A program made the position numbers and the translations under genes. Of a stretch of 64,000 bases of DNA, positions 25,363 to 34,579 are shown piece by piece. The notes beneath the pieces were generated by a model that was not told where the DNA came from, did not search any database, and saw nothing but the letters and a program-made list of their open reading frames with translations. The stretch is from JAAYDH01 sp035353055 (GTDB taxonomy: Bacteria; Bacillota_I; Bacilli_A; RFN20; CAG-826): the NCBI GenBank assembly GCA_035353055.1, contig DAOPYW010000002.1, positions 1 to 64,000 on the forward strand. The letters are read 5' to 3'. Numbering within the stretch: the first letter of the stretch is position 1; each line of letters starts with the position of its first letter.

Positions 25363-28300
25363 TTGGTCAAAAAATCAAATCGATGCGATTCAATCTCTTG
25401 GATGCAATGTCTTAGTCTCCGCTGGGGCGGGAAGCGGAAAGACAGCGGTTTTAACTGAGCGAATTTTTCAGCTCGTCAAATCTGGCAAATCGCTCTCCAA
25501 ATTTTTAGTTTTGACTTTTACCAACGCTGCAGCGAGCGAAATGAAAATTCGACTTCGCGATAAATTGTTGAGCCATCCCGAAACAAGCCACCTCACCAGT
25601 GAATTAGAAGCTTCGCATATTGAAACATTTGATGCTTTCTGTCTTTATCTTGTCAAAAAATACAGCCAATATCTAAGTATTTCAAGCGACATTAGCATCA
25701 TGGATTCAAGCTTGCTTGCCATGCAAAAGCAAAAGATTATCGATCAAGTTTTTGACGAATATTATCTCGAACAAGACCCCTTATTCGTAAAAATGATAAA
25801 TGCTTTTTGCTTGAAGAACGATTTAGCCTTGAAAGATTTTGTCAACCGCATTACATGCGCCTCTAATTTGAAAATTGATCAAGAAGCATTCTGGCATTAT
25901 CTAGCAGAAGAATGCTATGAAAAAGAGCATGTTTTGACTTACATTAATGCTTATTATCAGGAAGCCATTAAAGCGTTCAAAAAAATAAGGAAAATGTGCG
26001 AAACATTGAGCGATTTAGATGATAGCAATTGCCTGTGTGCAGTTTTTGATCAGGCAATCAACGCCAAGAATTATGATCATTTAATCGATTTGCTCGAATC
26101 GCTATCCTTACCTAATAAAAAGAAAAATTACCCTGAAGAAGATAAACATTTGCGTCAATATATTACCGATTTTTTTTCGAGTTGGAAAAAACGGCATTTT
26201 GGACACAGTGAAGACATCTATCAAGGTTTTATCTACTATCAACCCTATGCCAAAATATTAATTGCGATTGCAAAAGCTGTCGAAGAGCGGTTTTTAACTT
26301 TTAAAAAGCAGAGTCAACATTACGGTTTCTCTGACATTGCAAGAATGGCCCTAGAAGTCATTGATATCCCAATGGTAAGAGAAGAAATAAAACAGAGTTT
26401 TGACTATATCATGGTCGACGAATATCAAGACACTTCTGATGTTCAAGAACAAGTCATTCAAGCCCTGTCTCAAAATAACCTCTATATGGTGGGAGACGTC
26501 AAGCAATCAATCTATCGCTTTAGGAATGCTAATTGCCAGATTTTCCAAGATAAATTCAATAGCTATAAAAAGAACATTAGCGGCAAAGAAATTGATTTGA
26601 ATGTCAGCTTCCGTTCTCGCTATCAAATTATCGAGTTCATAAACGAGTTATTTAGCAAAATAATGACTCCGGAGAATAACATCATCAACTATCAAGATGG
26701 GCATCATTTTGTCTATGAACCCGTCATATACGGAGACTCCGATAAAAAAAGCAAAGACTATCAGCCTCTTATCTATCGTTATGAAGGGCAAAAAAGTGAA
26801 GAAAACATCAAAAAAGAGATTGCTATTATCGCTGATGATGTCTTGGAAAAGATTAATTCTCAGTATCAGATTCTTGATAAGGACTCAAGGACAAACACCA
26901 CAAAGATGCGCCCAGTTCGCTTTAGCGATTTTGCCATCATCGTTGACCGCGGTAGCGATTTTGATGAGTATCACCGCCAATTTTCTAGCCTAGGAATTCC
27001 CCTAAGCATTATCAGAGATGAAAAAATTGACAATTCCATGCTCGGATATGTCACCAAGAATCTCATTAAGTTATTTAATCGCGTGGCAAACAATCAACTC
27101 GACGATGAGTTCAATCACGCCTATGTTGCCATCGCGCGTTCTTTTCTTTTAAGCATTCCTGATCAAGATATCTACACAATCGTGAAACAAAAACTTTTCC
27201 TTCACACTGATCTCTATCAGAAGATTGAAAAAGTGGTGGGGCTAACAAAAGACAAATCCTTATTTGAAATTTTGCGCGCCTTATATGAGGAATTTGACAT
27301 CTATCAATGCCTCATTAAACTCGATCGTTGTAACGATAACATAGAGCTGGTAGAAACATTCCTCTCGTTTACAAAATCGATGGACGATCTCGGCTATTCG
27401 ATCAGCGAATTATCAGCATATTTTGAAGACTTGGCAGCGTTCGACTTGGATGTAAAAGTGCCCCGACAAACCAGTCATAAGGATGCTGTCACTTTGATTA
27501 CCATCCACCGCTCAAAGGGATTGGAATACCCAATTGTCTATCTTTCTGGGCTGTTCAAAAAATTTAACCGAGATGAGATACAAACATCATTTCTTGTCTC
27601 TCCTCTCTATGGAATTTCTTTTCCAATGCCACCGGATTATCCCTTCGAAAATTTTGCCAATTATCTCATAAAAGAAAGAGTAACAAGGGAAGACTTTGAA
27701 GAAAAACTCCGCCTTTTCTATGTGGCAGTAACCAGAGTCAGAGAAAAACTAATCTTCCTATATCCGCAAAAAGCCAAGCCTTCTTTCCTTGTTGATTTAA
27801 GAGAAGCCACCTCGTTTAAGGACTTCCTTGATTTCCTTGAGATTCCCGAAAAATGCGGCTGCGAATATGAGATGAAGAACGCGCATATTTCTGTGAAAAA
27901 CCTGCAAAAAGCGCTCAAAAAAATAGAAATTAAGCAAATTTCTTTGCCTAGCCAGCTGATTGAAAAGAGAATCGCTAGCCATGAAATTAGCGAAGAAGTT
28001 GATCAAGGTGTCTTGGACTTTGGCACGCAACTACACCAGTTGCTCGAAGTGGTGGATTACGAAAAAAAAGATCTTTCTTTCATCAGAGATAAGCGATTAG
28101 CTCAATGCGTATCTAATGTTTTTATGACTTCATTATTCTCGAATGTTAAAAACGAAAATCTCCGCCACGAATTTAAATTTTACGATGCTAAAAATCAAAT
28201 TCACGGCGTCATCGACTGCTTGATTATGAGTCAAGAAGAAATCAAAATCGTTGATTTTAAGTTAAAAAACATTGATGATGAACAATACATTAAACAATTG

Positions 28301-28396
28301 CATGCGTATCGCGATTATGTCCGAAGCATTAGCGCATTGCCTATTCGCATGTATCTGATCAGCGCGATGACGGGGGAGGAAAGAGAAATTGAATAA
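25352..28396 (+). CDS. addA: AddA ATP-dependent helicase/nuclease subunit
   Basis: This 1014-residue UvrD-type helicase with a C-terminal nuclease has motif I GAGSGKTAV (about 28-36), motif Ia LTFTNAAASEM, motif II VDEYQDTSD, motif III VGDVKQSIYRFR, motif V TIHRSKGLEYPIVYL and motif VI YVAVTRVREKL. The PD-(D/E)XK nuclease residues follow near the end: GVIDCLI and IVDFKLKN. With AddB it unwinds and trims DNA ends for RecA, recognising Chi-like sites. It is somewhat shorter than Bacillus AddA (about 1230). AGGAGG overlaps the end of addB. Overlaps the next gene by 8 bases. Confidence 0.95.
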   Translation: MAFNWSKNQIDAIQSLGCNVLVSAGAGSGKTAVLTERIFQLVKSGKSLSKFLVLTFTNAAASEMKIRLRDKLLSHPETSHLTSELEASHIETFDAFCLYLVKKYSQYLSISSDISIMDSSLLAMQKQKIIDQVFDEYYLEQDPLFVKMINAFCLKNDLALKDFVNRITCASNLKIDQEAFWHYLAEECYEKEHVLTYINAYYQEAIKAFKKIRKMCETLSDLDDSNCLCAVFDQAINAKNYDHLIDLLESLSLPNKKKNYPEEDKHLRQYITDFFSSWKKRHFGHSEDIYQGFIYYQPYAKILIAIAKAVEERFLTFKKQSQHYGFSDIARMALEVIDIPMVREEIKQSFDYIMVDEYQDTSDVQEQVIQALSQNNLYMVGDVKQSIYRFRNANCQIFQDKFNSYKKNISGKEIDLNVSFRSRYQIIEFINELFSKIMTPENNIINYQDGHHFVYEPVIYGDSDKKSKDYQPLIYRYEGQKSEENIKKEIAIIADDVLEKINSQYQILDKDSRTNTTKMRPVRFSDFAIIVDRGSDFDEYHRQFSSLGIPLSIIRDEKIDNSMLGYVTKNLIKLFNRVANNQLDDEFNHAYVAIARSFLLSIPDQDIYTIVKQKLFLHTDLYQKIEKVVGLTKDKSLFEILRALYEEFDIYQCLIKLDRCNDNIELVETFLSFTKSMDDLGYSISELSAYFEDLAAFDLDVKVPRQTSHKDAVTLITIHRSKGLEYPIVYLSGLFKKFNRDEIQTSFLVSPLYGISFPMPPDYPFENFANYLIKERVTREDFEEKLRLFYVAVTRVREKLIFLYPQKAKPSFLVDLREATSFKDFLDFLEIPEKCGCEYEMKNAHISVKNLQKALKKIEIKQISLPSQLIEKRIASHEISEEVDQGVLDFGTQLHQLLEVVDYEKKDLSFIRDKRLAQCVSNVFMTSLFSNVKNENLRHEFKFYDAKNQIHGVIDCLIMSQEEIKIVDFKLKNIDDEQYIKQLHAYRDYVRSISALPIRMYLISAMTGEEREIE

Positions 28397-29522
28397 GATC
28401 ACTGCTTTAAGCAAAGAACAAATTTTCAAAATCGTCGATTATTTAAAAGTTCCGGCTATCGTCGAAAAAGGTTTTATCTATGAGACTTATGAGTTGGCTG
28501 TCGAAGCTATTTCTCAGCTCTCTGAACTAGCCCCCTTTGAGCAGATTGCGAATATCAATTCTTTTGAGATTGTCGAATACTGCGTCGGAGAATTTTTGTA
28601 CAGTGTAGCCGTTCGCTCTCCTGAACAAATAAAAGAATTTATTGCCAATGAAAATATCAAAACTTCCATGGCTTCCATCGTGGCCGATAAGTACATCAGC
28701 ATATCTAAACTGCAGCACCGGGAGAGGAGAATTGCTAATTCATACTTCCCTCCGATTTCTTCTCTCAGTGTCTATTTAAACTTCACTTTAAATATTTTGC
28801 AAAAATATGACAAAAATGATCCCGTCTCAACTCTATTAACTGATCTATTGATGAAATCTCTCAGCATCGCAAAATGCAGCCTTTCCCTTTTGGTCGATGG
28901 CTTTGAAACTGAAGCCTTTTCTTCTTGGAGAACTCTGCACGAATGTGAGTGTACTTTAATTCTTTTGGAACATTATGGTGATCCTTTAATCAATCTCTAC
29001 TTAAAACACATGAAATATGGCATTGCCTTCAAAGATGTGATGGATGATAAAGATAAGCAAACCGATATCTTCAATAACATGAAGGAAGAGATGAAACAAT
29101 ACGATCTAAAGAGCAAAGATATCAAAAAATACATCGAATATGGTTGGCTCTATGGCATTCCAGAAGTAAAAAAGGATGAAGCGTTCAAATTGAACTTCCG
29201 CGATGGCTTAGAAAAAGTGGCTGGATTATCGATGTATAATTCCCGCTACGAGATGAGCTCTGAGATCATTCACAGCACCCCGATGCTCATCTATTCAAAC
29301 AAAGACTATTTTTACTACATCACATTGCTCAGCCTTTACGAATCTTTCTTCCGCTTGGAGAAAGTCTTCGTTTCCTTGTTTTCCAAATGCGTCAGCCCCG
29401 AGCAGATGAAGCGCTACGAAGCGATGAGGAACGTCTATTATACGCAATTGGTAAACATACATAAACGGGAGAGCGCCAATTTCAAAATCCTCCAGCAAAA
29501 AGACAAGAAAAAAGGGAACTAA
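28389..29522 (+). CDS. DUF5677-like protein of unknown function
   Basis: The 377-residue, largely helical protein has no membrane segment. The segment SLLVDGFETEAFSSWRTLHE followed by ECTLILLEHYGDPLINLYLKH has the look of the DUF5677 family, soluble proteins often found near defence or DNA-metabolism genes. The start (TTG or the ATG-like context at 28389) overlaps addA by 8 bases, with GGGGGAGG immediately upstream, so it is translationally coupled to addA. Whether it works with AddAB is inference from position. Confidence 0.6.
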   Translation: MNKITALSKEQIFKIVDYLKVPAIVEKGFIYETYELAVEAISQLSELAPFEQIANINSFEIVEYCVGEFLYSVAVRSPEQIKEFIANENIKTSMASIVADKYISISKLQHRERRIANSYFPPISSLSVYLNFTLNILQKYDKNDPVSTLLTDLLMKSLSIAKCSLSLLVDGFETEAFSSWRTLHECECTLILLEHYGDPLINLYLKHMKYGIAFKDVMDDKDKQTDIFNNMKEEMKQYDLKSKDIKKYIEYGWLYGIPEVKKDEAFKLNFRDGLEKVAGLSMYNSRYEMSSEIIHSTPMLIYSNKDYFYYITLLSLYESFFRLEKVFVSLFSKCVSPEQMKRYEAMRNVYYTQLVNIHKRESANFKILQQKDKKKGN

Positions 29523-29536
29523 GTTCCCTTTTATTT
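29504..29536. terminator. Bidirectional terminator between convergent genes
   Basis: A perfect 10-bp stem (29510-29519 with 29523-29532) has as its loop the TAA stop codon of the plus-strand gene. T-tracts follow on both strands. Confidence 0.85.
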
Positions 29537-29552
29537 TGGTGCTTTTCTAGTA

Positions 29553-31193
29553 TTACACATCAGCGTAGCAAGATCCGCCGATGAACTCGCGCATCAAGGA
29601 ATTGCATGGGACCCATTGATCGGGAAGATCTTCGAAGAATTTGAGCATTCTAATCAGCCTTTCGGCGACGGGGAAGTATTCGCTTTCCACATCGATAACT
29701 TCCAATAATGGCAAGGCATATTTCTTCATGCAGCATAACTCGTAAGTTAAGAAGGAATTGAAGACATAATTAGCGCCTTCTTGGTTGTTGTAAATCCACT
29801 TGAATTCGCCGCGGCGAACACTATCCCACATTGAGATGGTTTCAATCGCGCTGCTGCCTCGGAATTGGTAATCGCGAACGATGCGGCGCAATAGGCGTAA
29901 ATCAGTGAGAGACAAAGGATTGTGATTGTCGATATTCACTTGCGCTTGAGGAGCGATGAAAATCTTGAATTTTTGATGGCTGGGAATGGAAGCTGTCATT
30001 CTCTCATTTAAAGCATGGATGCCTTCGATGATGATCGGTTGATCACTAGCCACTTGGAGAGTTCTGCCTTTTACGCGGTGCCCGACTTTGAAATCAAACT
30101 TTGGCAAATCGACACTGAGTCCACAAATTAAATCGGAGATGTTTTGGTTAAATGTTTCGATATCCAGAGCATCGACGGATTCCAAATCCGGGTTGCCATC
30201 TTCATCTTTTGGAGCCTCATTTTTTGGGCGATAGTAGTCATCCATAGAAATTCTGATTGGATTGATTCCGCGAGATAATAATTCGATTCTTAAGCGGTTA
30301 GCAAAAGTGGTTTTTCCAGAGGAAGAAGGACCAGCGATGCAGATTAATCGAATGCTTTCTTTATCGTTTTCAATCAGATTGCCTAATTCGGTAAATTGCT
30401 GATTGTGCTTGTGCTCGCTGAGGTTGATAAAATCAACTGGGCCACCCTTTGCAAGGTGACGGTTGATGCTGACGATGGTGTCTCCTCCCGTCGCTTTTGC
30501 CCATTGGTGCGCTCTCTTGAGAGTTTTGCCAAATGTTGGGGCATCTTCGAAAGGTGGAATCTCGCCACCGCATTCGGGGCGAGGATACCGAATGATGATG
30601 CCAGGATGATAGAATTTGACATCCCATTTGCGAATATAGCCTGTTGATGGCACCATGCGGTTGTACATGTAGTTGTTGTATCCATCGCAAGTGTAAATAT
30701 GAGCGGTCTTCTCTGGGCGGTAATCAAGAATATCGACTTTGTCTTGATAACCTTCTTCTTTAAAGATGCGAGCAGCTTCTTCTTTGCTGACGATATTCCT
30801 GACGAGAGGAAGATCTTTTGCAATAATGCTGTTCATCTCATCGATTAATTCTTTGACCATTTGATTGGTGCTGGTGACACCGGGATTAAGAATCTGCATG
30901 AAAATTGAGCGAGAAACGTTGTAGGAAAAACGAATATCGATCTCTGGGTGAATATTGCGCATGGCCATGGCCACTAAAAAGCGAAGGGATGCTTCGTAAG
31001 ATGGCTTGGCATCGCGATCTTTGATAGTCAAGGGAGTCACTTCTGAATCCTTGCTGATCAAATAAGTCAATTCGCGAACCCGCTTGTTGACATAAGCACA
31101 GATATAATCTCTATTATCACCTACTACTTCCAGCACGCTCACTGGCTTCTCATAGGTTTTTGTTTCCTGATTAAAGGTCACGTTAAATGACAT
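29553..31193 (-). CDS. Nucleoside kinase with ThrRS-like N-terminal part (uridine kinase family)
   Basis: The protein has 546 residues in two parts. The first 250 resemble the TGS and editing-type domains of threonyl-tRNA synthetase (KPVSVLEVVGDNRDYICAYV; metal-type HLAKGG region). The second is a uridine kinase/phosphoribulokinase P-loop domain: IAGPSSSGKTTFANRL (P-loop near 287), RISMDDYYRPK and IIEGIHALN. This architecture is common in Firmicutes and annotated as nucleoside kinase; it phosphorylates a nucleoside or similar substrate, probably not only uridine. AAGGAGG precedes the ATG. It stands alone and divergent from pfp. Confidence 0.88.
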   Translation of the reverse strand: MSFNVTFNQETKTYEKPVSVLEVVGDNRDYICAYVNKRVRELTYLISKDSEVTPLTIKDRDAKPSYEASLRFLVAMAMRNIHPEIDIRFSYNVSRSIFMQILNPGVTSTNQMVKELIDEMNSIIAKDLPLVRNIVSKEEAARIFKEEGYQDKVDILDYRPEKTAHIYTCDGYNNYMYNRMVPSTGYIRKWDVKFYHPGIIIRYPRPECGGEIPPFEDAPTFGKTLKRAHQWAKATGGDTIVSINRHLAKGGPVDFINLSEHKHNQQFTELGNLIENDKESIRLICIAGPSSSGKTTFANRLRIELLSRGINPIRISMDDYYRPKNEAPKDEDGNPDLESVDALDIETFNQNISDLICGLSVDLPKFDFKVGHRVKGRTLQVASDQPIIIEGIHALNERMTASIPSHQKFKIFIAPQAQVNIDNHNPLSLTDLRLLRRIVRDYQFRGSSAIETISMWDSVRRGEFKWIYNNQEGANYVFNSFLTYELCCMKKYALPLLEVIDVESEYFPVAERLIRMLKFFEDLPDQWVPCNSLMREFIGGSCYADV

Positions 31194-31363
31194 ATAATTG
31201 CCTCCTTAGTATAAAAAACTAGCACATTGATTTTATATGGGCTGTCGTTATTATGCAAATAAAATATGCATTTATGTCCGCGGTTTCTTCAGACTATTTT
31301 ATTTGCTCGAAAGAAAATTGAAGATTTATCTTTCCTTATATTAGCCACTTGGACTAATTTTTA

Positions 31364-31392
31364 TTGTAATTTGGGCGGAATATTAGGATAAT
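31364..31392 (+). promoter_or_regulatory. Promoter of the pfp-atp operon
   Basis: TTGTAA (31364-31369) and GATAAT (31387-31392) are 17 bases apart. The leader to the ATG at 31425 is about 26 bases and contains GGAAAAGGA. No other promoter was seen before atpI. Confidence 0.65.
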
Positions 31393-31424
31393 ATTACCTA
31401 GTTGGAAAAGGAATAATTTTATAT

Positions 31425-32633
31425 ATGGAAAACAAAAATATGGTCTATATTCAATCGGGTGGTCCTACCTCGGTGATAAACTCCTCTTTATACGGAGCTA
31501 TCCTCGAAGCTAAGAGGCACCCTGACAGCATCGGCCATATTTATGGTTCTCAACACGGCATTGAAGGATTGATTGATGATGATCTCATTGATCTCGGTTT
31601 AGAAGATAGCGAGCAAATTGAATTGCTCTTGCAGACTCCCGGTTCAATTCTTGGAACCACCAGGAGAAAATTGCCCAAGGATTTTCATGATTCCATCTAT
31701 CTCAAAATTATCGAAAATTTAAAAAAACACCATATTAAGTACGTCTTCGTCAATGGCGGAAATGATTCGATGGATACGTGCAATAAGCTCTCTTTATTAG
31801 TTGATGAACTCGGATTAGACATGGTGGTCGTTGGCGTCCCAAAAACCATCGACAACGATCTAGCTTGTACCGATCACTCTCTCGGCTTCCCCAGCGCCGC
31901 AAAATTCGTCATTAATGCGATTAACGGCTTTGCGATGGATGCCAAGTGCTTCAAAAAAGGCAAGATTCACATCATTGAAATCATGGGTCGAAACGCTGGT
32001 TGGCTCACCGCTGCCCCTGATGTCCTTCCCGAGGATACCAGACCTCATCTTTTCTATATTCCCGAGCGCCCATTTGACCTCGAACAATTTTTGATTGATG
32101 TCCAAAAAGTTTATGAAAAATTCGGCTATGCTTTAGTGGCTATTTCCGAAGGAATTCAATTCCCCAGAGATATGTCTCGTGTCCGCGTCGACGGATTCGG
32201 CCACGCTCAGCTAGGAGGAGCGGCTGCTGACTTATGCAATATCGTGGAAGATCGCTTAAATATTCCCACTCGTTCAGTGGAGCTATCTCTTACCCAACGA
32301 GCTTTCCCTGCTTTTATTTCCTTAACTGATCGCAACGAAGCAATTCGCACCGGAGAAATCGCCGTTCAAGCAGCCCTGCAAGGCTTCACTGGAAACATGA
32401 TTGTTTTCAAGCGCATATCTTCTCATCCTTATATCATTAATTACGAGTTAGCCAACTTAGGCAAAATCGCCAACGCTGAAGCGCGCATCCCTGCCTCAAT
32501 GATGGTTGACAACACGCGCATGTCAGATGAATTTCGCGAATATCTTTCCCCTCTCATTGAAGGAGAAATCACTCTTAAGTGTAAAGACGGCATTGCTGAA
32601 GTTACCCGCTTAAAAAGAATCGCAGTGAAATAA
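31425..32633 (+). CDS. pfp: 6-Phosphofructokinase, pyrophosphate-dependent type
   Basis: The 402-residue protein is of the phosphofructokinase family. The two residues that separate donors point to PPi: D114 in GGNDSM (glycine in ATP enzymes) and K140 in PKTIDNDL (PGTIDND in ATP enzymes). The preceding residue is N113 where most have Asp, a variant known in this subgroup. It interconverts fructose 6-phosphate and fructose 1,6-bisphosphate, reversibly if PPi-linked. Other family blocks, SLGFPSAA and EIMGRNAGWL, are intact. The atpI gene starts 4 bases after its stop, so glycolysis and ATP synthase genes share a transcript. Confidence 0.85.
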   Translation: MENKNMVYIQSGGPTSVINSSLYGAILEAKRHPDSIGHIYGSQHGIEGLIDDDLIDLGLEDSEQIELLLQTPGSILGTTRRKLPKDFHDSIYLKIIENLKKHHIKYVFVNGGNDSMDTCNKLSLLVDELGLDMVVVGVPKTIDNDLACTDHSLGFPSAAKFVINAINGFAMDAKCFKKGKIHIIEIMGRNAGWLTAAPDVLPEDTRPHLFYIPERPFDLEQFLIDVQKVYEKFGYALVAISEGIQFPRDMSRVRVDGFGHAQLGGAAADLCNIVEDRLNIPTRSVELSLTQRAFPAFISLTDRNEAIRTGEIAVQAALQGFTGNMIVFKRISSHPYIINYELANLGKIANAEARIPASMMVDNTRMSDEFREYLSPLIEGEITLKCKDGIAEVTRLKRIAVK

Positions 32634-32637
32634 TCGC

Positions 32638-33042
32638 ATGAAAGAGAAATTCAACCACTTAAATATATATTTTAAAGTGACTGTTTTTTCAGCCTCTCTT
32701 TTAGTCTTGTTTGTTCTAGGCATGTCCTTTTTGCTTTTCATCGGACATCCAGACATCCCATTAGGGATGGTCGTTGGGGCTGCCATCAGCATTATGAGTT
32801 ACCTCTCATTGGGCTTGCTAGAGCAAAAATCAAAGCAAAATTCCAAAGGGATAGGCAGCATTGTTGTCGCTATTGTTCGCTTTGTTATTTTGGCTTTAGC
32901 AATGGTTATCTCCGGCTGGTTAATCTTTGAAAAGGGATGCTTAATTTTTAATATTTTTGCAATATTAGGTGGATATTTTTATCCACTCTTAGTCTTGCTA
33001 ATACTGACGGTCCTCAAAAAGAAGGAAATTCCAAATGTTTGA
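32638..33042 (+). CDS. atpI: AtpI-like membrane protein of the ATP synthase operon
   Basis: The 134-residue protein has four hydrophobic helices (about 13-35, 42-58, 71-91, 98-125) and a short basic end. Sequence similarity to AtpI is not obvious; the call rests on size, topology and its place just before atpB. AtpI proteins help c-ring assembly. It overlaps atpB by 8 bases. Confidence 0.65.
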   Translation: MKEKFNHLNIYFKVTVFSASLLVLFVLGMSFLLFIGHPDIPLGMVVGAAISIMSYLSLGLLEQKSKQNSKGIGSIVVAIVRFVILALAMVISGWLIFEKGCLIFNIFAILGGYFYPLLVLLILTVLKKKEIPNV

Positions 33043-33796
33043 TGATTTTTTCTCATGGACATTTCCGCCCGAAATTATTTCATCACTTATTGTGATGGTA
33101 ATCGTGGCGCTTCTCTCTGTTATTATCGGCATCAGAGCGCATTTTCATAATCCTTTAAAAAAGCCAAAAGGTTTGCTTCTTATTGGTGAGATGGGCGTTG
33201 AATTCTTTGATAGCTTTACCAAGAACATGATTGGTTCTAGACTTCCCGGAATGGGCGGATTTATTATGGCAATTGCCATATATCTTTTTATCTCTTTTAT
33301 CTTTGGATTGACCGGCCTCCCATCCCCAGTCACCAATATGGCAGTTCCTCTCTCCTTGGGGTTGATTTCTTTTCTTTCTATCCACATCATTTCAATTCGA
33401 TTTACTAAATGGCGATATTTTAAAAGATATATAGAGCCATTCCCGGTCTTTTTGCCAGTTAATCTTCTGTCAATGTGGGCCCCTTTATTGTCGTTGACAC
33501 TGCGTTTATTTGGAAATGCAGTTGCTGGCTTTACTTTAATGTCCATCATATATTATGCTTTAGAAAATCTATCAACTACGATATTTGGCGGTCTTATTGC
33601 CACAGAATGGAGCGGCATTTTCATCGCTCCGATAGTAACGCCAATACTACATGCCTACTTTGATCTATTCTCTGGCTTTATTCAAACGACTATTTTTATC
33701 TCCTTGACGACAATTTTTGTCGGTCAAGAGATACCCGATGAAGATGAAATTCAATCTTCTGATATCAAACTAATAAGGGAAGGAGGTAAGCAATAA
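33035..33796 (+). CDS. atpB: F-type ATP synthase subunit a
   Basis: The 253-residue membrane stator subunit forms the ion half-channels next to the c ring. The conserved helix is present: SMWAPLLSLTLRLFGNAVAGFTLM, split here as SMWAPLLSLTLRLF and GNAVAGFTLM, with the essential arginine in TLRLFGN. About six hydrophobic helices. It overlaps the upstream gene and ends 1 base before atpE. Confidence 0.95.
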   Translation: MFDDFFSWTFPPEIISSLIVMVIVALLSVIIGIRAHFHNPLKKPKGLLLIGEMGVEFFDSFTKNMIGSRLPGMGGFIMAIAIYLFISFIFGLTGLPSPVTNMAVPLSLGLISFLSIHIISIRFTKWRYFKRYIEPFPVFLPVNLLSMWAPLLSLTLRLFGNAVAGFTLMSIIYYALENLSTTIFGGLIATEWSGIFIAPIVTPILHAYFDLFSGFIQTTIFISLTTIFVGQEIPDEDEIQSSDIKLIREGGKQ

Positions 33797-33797
33797 T

Positions 33798-34016
33798 ATG
33801 AATTATCTCGCAGCAGCTATTGCTGTTTGGGGCGTTATGCCAAGCGCTCTTGGCGAAGGGCTTGTTTGCGCCCATGCGATTGATGGAATTTCTCGCAATC
33901 CGGAAGCCGCTAAAACAATTCGCAATAGTATGATTTTAGCCTGTGCCTTAGTTGAAACAACCGCGATTTATTCGCTTCTTATTTCAATTTTATGTGTGTT
34001 CCAGTTCGCTGGTTAA
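33798..34016 (+). CDS. atpE: F-type ATP synthase subunit c, two-carboxylate (Na+-type) motif
   Basis: The 72-residue hairpin of two membrane helices joined by the polar loop SRNPEA forms the c ring. The ion-binding Glu is E53 in ALVETTAIYSLL. T54 and Y58 match the Na+ ligands of the Ilyobacter c subunit (S66, Y70). The place of Gln32 in that protein is taken by a second acid, E20 in LGEGLV. Such a two-carboxylate site was described for the Na+ ATP synthase of Fusobacterium nucleatum. Na+ coupling is therefore likely here but is an inference. GGAGG precedes the ATG. Confidence 0.95.
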   Translation: MNYLAAAIAVWGVMPSALGEGLVCAHAIDGISRNPEAAKTIRNSMILACALVETTAIYSLLISILCVFQFAG

Positions 34017-34031
34017 AAAGGAGCCTTTATT

Positions 34032-34577
34032 ATGATTTATGGCATCAATATGATGATACTCATTGACATAGGCGAAGAGATTGGCAAAATTGGCGCAAAT
34101 CTTATTCCTCACCTATTTCCTTTTATCGTGCAATTATGTTCCCTTGTAGTGCTCATTATTATCGTTATGTTTGTCGCTTATAAGCCTTTAAAAAAGATGC
34201 TGAAAAAACGCGCAGACTATATTGAGAATAACATCTCTGACAGTGAGAAAGACAAAGCGATTGCTAAGCAGAATCTCGAACAATCTCGAGAGACAATTTT
34301 GTCTAGCAAAAAAGAAGCTTCAAGCATCATCGATCGAGCCAATCAAGAAGCGACTAAACAGCGGGAATCAATCATTCAAGAAACCAAATTAGATGTCATA
34401 CGGCTTCAAAATGAAGCGGAGATGGACATCCAAAAGTCCAAGGAGAAATCCTTAGAAAACATTCGCCGCGAAATGATATCGGTCGCTCTGGCAGCAAGCC
34501 AAGAAATTCTCCAGCGCGAGGTCAATGAAAAAGACAATGCCAAACTTGCCGAGGATTTCATTGAGAAATTGAACTAA
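34032..34577 (+). CDS. atpF: F-type ATP synthase subunit b
   Basis: The 181-residue peripheral stalk subunit has an N-terminal amphipathic stretch, one membrane helix (about 33-52, IVQLCSLVVLIIIVMFVAY) and then a long charged coiled coil (KKMLKKRADYIENNI, EAEMDIQKSKEKSLENIRRE). The N terminus is longer than usual by about 20 residues; the internal Met at residue 7 or 8 may be the real start. It lies 15 bases after atpE with AAGGAG before the ATG. Confidence 0.9.
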   Translation: MIYGINMMILIDIGEEIGKIGANLIPHLFPFIVQLCSLVVLIIIVMFVAYKPLKKMLKKRADYIENNISDSEKDKAIAKQNLEQSRETILSSKKEASSIIDRANQEATKQRESIIQETKLDVIRLQNEAEMDIQKSKEKSLENIRREMISVALAASQEILQREVNEKDNAKLAEDFIEKLN

Positions 34578-34579
34578 TT

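Noticed and set aside
30383..30823. A 146-codon ORF in another frame of the nucleoside kinase gene
   Set aside because: It is a shadow of the 546-residue kinase, which has clear domains and an AAGGAGG site.
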